DNA of 35,664 nt from Candidatus Dadabacteria bacterium (GTDB lineage: Bacteria > Desulfobacterota_D > UBA1144 > Nemesobacterales > JADFKM01), in NCBI GenBank assembly GCA_022564935.1, contig JADFKM010000015.1:1-35664 (forward strand), written 5' to 3'. The stretch's first letter is position 1; each line of letters opens with the position of its first letter. Made by a program: the position numbers and the translations under genes. The notes beneath the pieces were generated by a model, which saw only the letters and a list, made by a program, of their open reading frames with translations, made no database searches and had not been told where the DNA came from. Positions 29,508 through 35,664 of the stretch are shown here, one piece after another.

Positions 29508-30275
29508 ATGGGCGGGAAGGTGAATACTCCGGAGTGCGGCAGGAAGCTAAACTTGGAAAAAATATGTGGGATAACGGACTCAGACCACCGAAGCGACTTT
29601 GTCCATACTGGAGTTGAGCTATGTGATGATAACAATTTAATTAATGGAGATGGTTGCAGCTCTACTTGCACAATAGAAACTACTGGTCAAACATGTGCTG
29701 CTCAAGGAGGATTTATTTGTGCTGCAACAGAAATTTGTCCAGGTACTGAATTAACTTCGTCTGATGCTGGTGTTTGCTGCTCAGTTGCTTGCGTAATCCC
29801 AGTTGCTAATTTTTGTAATGAGTGTGGAACTCTTACCATAGGATGCGATAGAGTTGAATGCCAATAAATAGCAGAAGGATGTTTTTTTGATGATGTTGAC
29901 TATTTTCCAAACAATTGCAATGCATGTTCTGGAGCTACTTGTACAGATTACGGAACAGACCAAACAACTTGCCAAGATGATGTATGTGGTATTGGAACTT
30001 GTAGTTGGGATGGTTCGCAATGTGTTGTTGCTCCAATATGCACACCATCATGTGGAGTATGTCAATATGCAAATGTCTGTGCTGAAACAGGAACAAGAAC
30101 ATGTACAGCAGCAGATTGCACACCTTACACAGACACAACAGGATGCATAAGAAATACAGATAACCAACCTTGTCCTGGAGGAAATTGTCGGAATGGTGTA
30201 TGTGTTACACCATCACCTGGTGGGCCTGGGACTGGCCCTGGACCCGGTCCTGATCCTGTAGGAATTGGTATTTAA
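29508..30275 (+). pseudogene. Cys-rich protein gene fragment (DUF4215-like repeat) with one in-frame TAA at 29865-29867
   Basis: GVELCDDNNLINGDGCSSTCTIE repeat; after the TAA the same frame stays open for 135 codons with 18 Cys (IAEGCFFDDVDYFPNNCNACSGATC...CPGGNCRNGVC) to the TAA at 30273. Confidence 0.75.
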
Positions 30276-30329
30276 ATTATAAAAATTTAAATTAAAACTT
30301 TAAAGAATAAGTAATAAAAAAATTAAGAA

Positions 30330-31187
30330 TTATTCTGTTGGTCCTCCCACATTTGGGAAAAAGCTGTTAATCTGAAAGATTTCAGCTTCAACTGTTTGTT
30401 CAAGACCTTCACAATCTTGAACAGTTACGCCATCAAATATTGTTACATTCTTTAGGTTAGTTCTGACCGTATCAACAAAAGCCTTCAATTCTTCCCCAGG
30501 CAAGAGGAATCTAGTATTTTCTTGTGTAGTAGTATTTGCAAATTGACTGTCAAGTTCGTTAGGATCATCTATAGTTACCGATAGTTCACCAAACCCTGAT
30601 GGGAAAACTGCTCCTCTAGTTCTCTCTACAACTTCATATACGCAATCAAGAAAATTATTATTATTTCCGTCTGCATTAGTCGTTGATGTGTTATTAGGAA
30701 TTATACTGACAAATGTATCATATGGAAAAAAGGTAAAGGTTCCTGGAAATCCGTCATCTCTAGGCCCTAGAAATTGATCTCGTGGCTCAATAGAAACTTC
30801 AAGAGTCCCTTTCCTCAAAACAGGTTCTGGAGTAGGAGTAGGAGTCGGCTCAACATCTCCACCTCCATTGGCGCATGCAACCATTATATAAAAAAGTCCA
30901 ATATTAGCAGCAGCTTTCACTGAACTAGGAACATAACTTAATCCATTACCCATTTTAGAAACTCCATCTTTGGCTTTTTCTTTTGTATTGCTATAAATAA
31001 AATTCAAGCCATTAACAGCTTGATTGCCATACTTTGAAAATGTTGGGAAAAAATCCTTTGAAGTTTCTCCAGTAAAAAGTTTCATTTTTAATAATTTTTC
31101 AAGCGGATTTACATTTAATGTAACCCCACTTAAATTTTGATAATTAAAATTGGAATTTGTTCCATTAGTGCTCATGTATGCTTTCAT
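30330..31187 (-). CDS. Hypothetical protein with internal lipobox-like/Pro-Thr region
   Basis: 285-aa ORF in AT-rich DNA; internal IGLFYIMVACANGGGDVEPTPTPTPEP resembles a lipoprotein leader and linker. Confidence 0.65.
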   Translation of the reverse strand: MKAYMSTNGTNSNFNYQNLSGVTLNVNPLEKLLKMKLFTGETSKDFFPTFSKYGNQAVNGLNFIYSNTKEKAKDGVSKMGNGLSYVPSSVKAAANIGLFYIMVACANGGGDVEPTPTPTPEPVLRKGTLEVSIEPRDQFLGPRDDGFPGTFTFFPYDTFVSIIPNNTSTTNADGNNNNFLDCVYEVVERTRGAVFPSGFGELSVTIDDPNELDSQFANTTTQENTRFLLPGEELKAFVDTVRTNLKNVTIFDGVTVQDCEGLEQTVEAEIFQINSFFPNVGGPTE

Positions 31188-31411
31188 TTTTCATAGCCTT
31201 CGATAAATTTTCTAAAAAATGAATTAGAGTCCGTATTAAAGCAAAAATTAACCCATTGTCTTTTTAGTATATCTACGCATTAAAGTCAAGAGGTTGAAGG
31301 TAATTAACTGTCAAAACCAAATACATTCATTTCTTCAAAATCAAATTTCGACCACCTTATCAAGAAGAGCTTATCCAACAATCAATCTTAAAAGAAAGGT
31401 AATAAATATTT

Positions 31412-31683
31412 GGGTAAAGTGACATTTTAGCCACTAAAAGTATAGAATAGTGGCATGAAAAATAAAAGTTTCCCCAGGTGCGATAACAAGAAGAGCTGGA
31501 AGATCAGAAGAGCTAAATCACGATGCTCAAAATGCAGATATGAGTGGGTACCAAATAAACTTCCACTGTACCTGACGCACATAGTGGAAAAAGGTATTGA
31601 GGCATTTTCTCCTGGGATTGAGCGGCAACAAGATAGCAGATGTTATAAGATATTTCGGCTTAGATGTTTTTCTCTTCCATAAT
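31412..31683 (+). mobile_element. Truncated, frameshifted transposase remnant with N-terminal zinc ribbon (IS1595-like)
   Basis: MKNKSFPRCDNKKSWKIRRAKSRCSKCRYEWVPNKLPLYLT in frame 1 continues as WKKVLRHFLLGLSGNKIADVIRYFGLDV in another frame; GCCACTA/TAGTGGC inverted repeat (31430-31454) abuts the ATG. Confidence 0.55.
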
Positions 31684-31719
31684 TCTTTTTACAGGGAAGC
31701 CCGTGCGCTTGCCACAGGG

Positions 31720-33498
31720 TCAGCCATCATGTTTTGTATGCTTCACTACCGCTTCTACAAGCAGACTGGGCTGAAAGGGCTTGGTGATGTAATCCGACGC
31801 TCCCGCCATTTTGCCGCGAACCTTGTCAAAAAATCCGTCTTTGCCCGAAAGCATAACCACAGGAACATTTTTTGTAAGCTCATTACCCTTAATTACCTTA
31901 CAAAGCTGGTATCCGTCCATATATGGCAGGTCAATGTCGAGAAAGATCATATCCGGCACCAACTCGCTCAGTTTAGCAAGAGCCTGCATCCCGTTGTCGG
32001 CAACTATAACCTCATATCCTCTTTTCTCAAGGGTGATGGAAACAATCTTTTGAACAGATGGGCTATCATCCACTACAAGCACCTTGCTCTTAGGGCCGGC
32101 TTCGGCTTCACCTCCTTTCCTAATAACTACCTTTCGTTTTATAGTTTGAGCGTCTGCTGCCTCCTCGGGAACGCCCGGAGCTTCTGTGGGCCCCGCAGCC
32201 TGGGTTTCGGCAGGCGGCTCCTGCTCAGGAGCGGGCGAATCAATAACTTGCGCTTCTTGGACAGGCTCAGCCTCAGCGACACTGACTTCTAACCCCGAGG
32301 GTTGTTCATCGACCTGCCTATCAGCCTCAATGGATTGCTCGGCAAGGTCGAAAAAGTCCTGTTCAGGGGCTTCCTCCCCTTCTACAATTTCTTCGGCCTG
32401 AAGTTCTTCGGGAGCCTCAGCAGCTTCTGGCGGTGCCACCTCCTCGGATGTGGGGGGAAATTCCTGGGTATCTACGCTCTCGACCTCCGGCTCAGCGGGC
32501 TTTGCCATCTCTTCGGGTGCCTCAGCAGCCTCTTGCCGCTCCGCCGCTCCAGGCCCCCTTAAGTAGTTCTGAGTCTCTAAGCGCTCGACTTCCTCCGCTA
32601 CCTCCTCGGCCTCAAGCTCCTCCGACTCAGCTACCTTCTCGGCCTCAAGCTTCTCCGGCTCTGCCATCTCTTCGGATGCCTCAGCAGCCTCTTGCCGCTC
32701 CGCCGCTCCAGGCGCGCTGAAGTAGTCCTGAGTCTCTAAGCGCTCGACTTCCTCCGCTATCTCTTCGGCCTCAAGCTCCTCCGGCTCCGCCACCTCTTCA
32801 GGGGCCTCAGCAGCCTCTTCCCAAAGCCCGGCAGTCTCTGCAGGAGACACAGAGGAGACAAAGAAGTCCGAGAGATCTTCTTGAGGCGCTTCTCGAGACA
32901 CTTTTGGGGCTTCCGTCGTTACCCCGAATTGCTCAAACCCGCCGGTTAAACCCTCATCGAGAGGCTGCTCTTGGGGTTGCAAACCACCCGGCTCTTGTAG
33001 CGGCTCCTCCTGGAGAGCGGCAGGCTCTCTTAATCCTTCATCCACAGCTGCCTCATCCGCAGCTTCTTGAGCCGAGACGCCGTAGTACTTATCAATGGCG
33101 CCTTTCAGCACCCTCTCCGAAGCAACGCAAACGTCGATGTTAAAACCGGTAGCAAAACGCAAATCGTCTATGATGAGCAAATTGTCGGGGTCCAGCATGG
33201 CCACCAAAAGGGTAGAGTCTTTCAACTCAACCGGGATAAGTGTATTCTCAACGGCTAGATTCTTACGAATGATCTTAATGACATCATCGGGTATATTCGA
33301 AGACTCTATATCAATGGGAGGCACCCCGAACTGCTTGCTCAGGTGCTCTGCATACAGAAACTCGCTTATGTAACCCATAGTGACTAATAGCTCCTCCAGC
33401 TTCTGACCGGTACGCTTTTGCTCTTCAACGACAGCCTTTAACTGATCATATGTCAGAAGATTCCTCTGAATTAGGTCATCGGCAAAATGGCTGCTCAT
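31720..33498 (-). CDS. MshEN (GspE N-terminal-like) domain, Ala/Glu-rich repeat linker, receiver (REC) domain protein
   Basis: N-term LLTYDQLKAVVEEQKRTGQKLEELLVTMGYISEFLYAEHLSKQFGVPPIDIES; C-term KSKVLVVDDSPSVQKIVSITLEKRGYEVIVADNGMQALAKLSELVPDMIFLDIDLPYMDGYQLCKVIK...VVMLSGKDG...YITKPF. Confidence 0.88.
   Translation of the reverse strand: MSSHFADDLIQRNLLTYDQLKAVVEEQKRTGQKLEELLVTMGYISEFLYAEHLSKQFGVPPIDIESSNIPDDVIKIIRKNLAVENTLIPVELKDSTLLVAMLDPDNLLIIDDLRFATGFNIDVCVASERVLKGAIDKYYGVSAQEAADEAAVDEGLREPAALQEEPLQEPGGLQPQEQPLDEGLTGGFEQFGVTTEAPKVSREAPQEDLSDFFVSSVSPAETAGLWEEAAEAPEEVAEPEELEAEEIAEEVERLETQDYFSAPGAAERQEAAEASEEMAEPEKLEAEKVAESEELEAEEVAEEVERLETQNYLRGPGAAERQEAAEAPEEMAKPAEPEVESVDTQEFPPTSEEVAPPEAAEAPEELQAEEIVEGEEAPEQDFFDLAEQSIEADRQVDEQPSGLEVSVAEAEPVQEAQVIDSPAPEQEPPAETQAAGPTEAPGVPEEAADAQTIKRKVVIRKGGEAEAGPKSKVLVVDDSPSVQKIVSITLEKRGYEVIVADNGMQALAKLSELVPDMIFLDIDLPYMDGYQLCKVIKGNELTKNVPVVMLSGKDGFFDKVRGKMAGASDYITKPFQPSLLVEAVVKHTKHDG
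32519..32821 (-). repeat. In-frame direct repeats (159-bp unit, about 2 copies plus a partial third) encoding the acidic linker
   Basis: GCCTCAGCAGCCTCTTGCCGCTCCGCCGCTCCAGGC begins at 32519 and again at 32678 (159 bp = 53 codons); a shorter GCCTCAGCAGCCTCTTCC begins at 32804. Confidence 0.85.
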
Positions 33499-33699
33499 CT
33501 TATGTAACTCCTCATTTCTTTATCGTCGAGAACTCGATCAGGAGTACGAGATTCCGTCGCCTAATTTCGTCCAAAACACCCCCCGTTCATTCCATGAACA
33601 TGCTACTACTAGATTGCATATATACACCTATCAATAATGTGATATTATATTTGCAGTGAGCAAGTTTTGCAACCCTACAGCTAAACATTAAATTTATAC

Positions 33700-33936
33700 C
33701 TAAAAGATAATAAAATCACTGACTTTCTTTACATTCACACTCAACCATTCATATCTCAATCCACTAGCGAAAAACCCCTTCACAAAAAACTCCTCTCCCA
33801 GCGCAGCGCAAGCTGGAAAATTCACGACCACATACACTTTGCGACGCTCCAGTCCCATTGAAAAAAGCTCGACCGAGATAAACTGCGATTCTCTACTGCG
33901 ATCGATGGAAAAATCAATTCCGATTCCTCTAAACAA
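33700..33936 (-). CDS. Small hypothetical ORF (78 aa), uncertain
   Basis: Open frame in an otherwise noncoding AT-rich gap; no family recognised. Confidence 0.25.
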   Translation of the reverse strand: MFRGIGIDFSIDRSRESQFISVELFSMGLERRKVYVVVNFPACAALGEEFFVKGFFASGLRYEWLSVNVKKVSDFIIF

Positions 33937-34125
33937 CGATAATAAATTTTTTCAATAAAATCAAGAGGGTAAGTATAAAACATTAGAATTTAATTTAAGT
34001 TTCGTACACACGCCGCCTCGATTTGCCACCCCTTCTGATACACCCTCTCAACTATTTGCCTTCAAGCAAGGCCTAAAAAATAGGGATAAACAGAAATAAA
34101 AATTGTACCAACGTCTGAGCGATAT

Positions 34126-35595
34126 CTATAAAAACCTGCCGGGAGCCATTATACAAGCGGGGTCAAAAGCGCTTTTAATCTCCCGCATTAACCGAATCCC
34201 GCCGCCGATATCACCCCACACTGGAAGCCTCTCTTTAACCTCTAGGGGGGCTTCCTCCACCGTCAAGTACCCCCCGAGCCCTTCAAGAAGGCGGCGTCCA
34301 TGGAGCACGTAATCCCTGCACTGCTCAGGGGATACCTCGCTCTGGTTGAAGAACTGGAAAGCAACGCCGCTTCCGGCGTGGGCTACAATACTCACCTCAA
34401 ACCCCATCTCCAAAGCGTCTCTCTCAAGCCTTTCCATAGCCGAGAGAAGGGAAGATATAGGAGCGCCTGCCTTCAGTCTGACGGGTCGCTCAAAACTCCC
34501 GGCAAAATCGGAAACCGCGCTCCAAAAAAGCTCCTGCTCCCTCCCTTCAATAACAGAACACTTAAGACCGTCGGCCATAGCTCCCAGTTCGTCTACCTGC
34601 CTCTTAACGGCTTCCGTGAACCCCTCGATCCCGATCGCCGCCACGTATCCATGGGCAAGCTCCAGGTCGGTTTCTCCATTAAGCACGCCTAGGGCGCCCG
34701 GATTTAAAATGTCAATTGATGTAGGCTCGAGATAGGAGTCCAGCACGCTTTCGATGAAAACGGCGGCATCCCCTAGGGCCGGGAAGGGAACAAGCGCAGT
34801 CTTTTTCGCCTCAGGGAGCGGAAAGAGCTTGAACGTCGCCTCGGTAACGGCCCCGATAGTGCCGTAGGAGCCTATAAACAGCTTGGTCATATCGTAGCCG
34901 GCAACGTTTTTGGTCACCTTGCCCCCGAACTTAAAGCTCCGTCCCGTGGGAAGAACTCCCCTTATGCCGAGCACCAGGTCTCTAGGGGAGCCGTACTTGA
35001 ATCTTGAGGGCCCGCTTGAGCCCGAAGCGATCGTGCCCCCTACGGTGCAGGCCTTGTGGAAAAGCGGGTCGAGTGGAAGGAACTGTTTTTTTTCTCTGAG
35101 CACGACACCCAGCCCCGCAAGGGTGGCCCCGGCGCCCACACTCACGCTCAGGTTCTCATGGTCATACTCTCTGATTCCCTCAAGCCGCCTCATGGAGAGC
35201 ACTATGTCGAGGGAGTTCGGCGCATTGCCTATGCTCATTTTGGTCCCCGCACCCCTGAGCACGACGCCGAGACCCCATTCACTCGCCATACTCAGGATGG
35301 CTGAAACCTCATCTTCGCTTCCCGGGGCCACAACGACCGCAGGGCTCAGACCGTCGACCGAGAAGTCACTTGGTGCCCTGTCCAAGAACTCAACATGCTC
35401 GCTCCCGGAGATCTCCTCGATCTTGGCCGCTTGGAATCCCACCTGAGCAAAGATGTCGTAGTTCGCTAGAACGACCTGGCCTTCAATAACAACATCAAAC
35501 ACGCGACCGCCGACCGAGGCCGCCCCTGAATAAATCTCGGCAAAGTGAAGCCGCACGGGATAGACACCCGGGTCGACCGGGAAGCTGTAGAGCAT
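34126..35595 (-). CDS. FAD-binding glycolate-oxidase-type subunit (GlcE-like) with N-terminal malectin-like fragment
   Basis: FAD-binding PCMH motifs (VVLRGAGTKMSIGNAP, ACTVGGTIASGSSGPSRFKYGSPRDLVLGIRGVLPTGRSFKFGGKVTKNVAGYDMTKLFIGSYGTIGAVTEATFKLFPLP). Residues 1-57 read as malectin-like (VDPGVYPVRLHFAEIYSGAASVGGRVFDVVIEGQVVLANYDIFAQVG). Confidence 0.85.
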   Translation of the reverse strand: MLYSFPVDPGVYPVRLHFAEIYSGAASVGGRVFDVVIEGQVVLANYDIFAQVGFQAAKIEEISGSEHVEFLDRAPSDFSVDGLSPAVVVAPGSEDEVSAILSMASEWGLGVVLRGAGTKMSIGNAPNSLDIVLSMRRLEGIREYDHENLSVSVGAGATLAGLGVVLREKKQFLPLDPLFHKACTVGGTIASGSSGPSRFKYGSPRDLVLGIRGVLPTGRSFKFGGKVTKNVAGYDMTKLFIGSYGTIGAVTEATFKLFPLPEAKKTALVPFPALGDAAVFIESVLDSYLEPTSIDILNPGALGVLNGETDLELAHGYVAAIGIEGFTEAVKRQVDELGAMADGLKCSVIEGREQELFWSAVSDFAGSFERPVRLKAGAPISSLLSAMERLERDALEMGFEVSIVAHAGSGVAFQFFNQSEVSPEQCRDYVLHGRRLLEGLGGYLTVEEAPLEVKERLPVWGDIGGGIRLMREIKSAFDPACIMAPGRFL

Positions 35596-35664
35596 CTCTG
35601 GCGCCGACGAAGAGTCCCATCAACACACTCACGTCAAGCAGGTCGAATACGTCCAGCTCCACGA

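Noticed and set aside
29887-30150. 87-aa plus-strand ORF
   Set aside because: Off-frame (+1) relative to the Cys-rich frame that continues past the TAA; Met/Gln-rich shadow translation.
32519-32821. CRISPR-like spaced repeats
   Set aside because: Repeats are long, in frame and encode the protein linker; no short identical repeats with unique spacers occur anywhere I could see.

Overview
The window reads as a bacterial chromosomal segment of moderately high GC with several AT-rich patches. From family motifs I recognise these blocks. (1) A minus-strand peptidoglycan-recycling cluster: SSS-type transporter, NagZ-like GH3, AnmK and MurQ. (2) tRNA-Gly(CCC). (3) An MlaD/MCE protein. (4) purH. (5) A nitrilase and a TolC-like protein. 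(6) A DsbA-family oxidoreductase converging on a putative porin. (7) A MidA-like methyltransferase, a small lipoprotein, and a second diverged copy of the methyltransferase's 3' end. (8) A DapL-like aminotransferase, a GT2, a TetR regulator with a visible promoter/operator, a second aminotransferase and an M48 protease. (9) A complete pstS-pstC-pstA-pstB-phoU operon with an 11-bp-period Pho-box-like array. (10) An about 2.1 kb AT-rich island. (11) An MshEN-linker-receiver protein. (12) A GlcE-like FAD oxidase. I did not find a convincing new defence or biosynthetic system. The most unusual signal is a set of chimeric or truncated genes at compositional or homology breakpoints: SSS transporter fused to an SDR-epimerase tail; a duplicated MidA tail with a 67-nt identical tract inside diverged flanks; an island whose two outer genes are both truncated at its edges, one also carrying a single in-frame TAA; and a malectin fragment fused to GlcE. 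These could be real recombination products or assembly/amplification chimeras, and read-level evidence is needed. No database search was possible; all family calls come from reading the translations.
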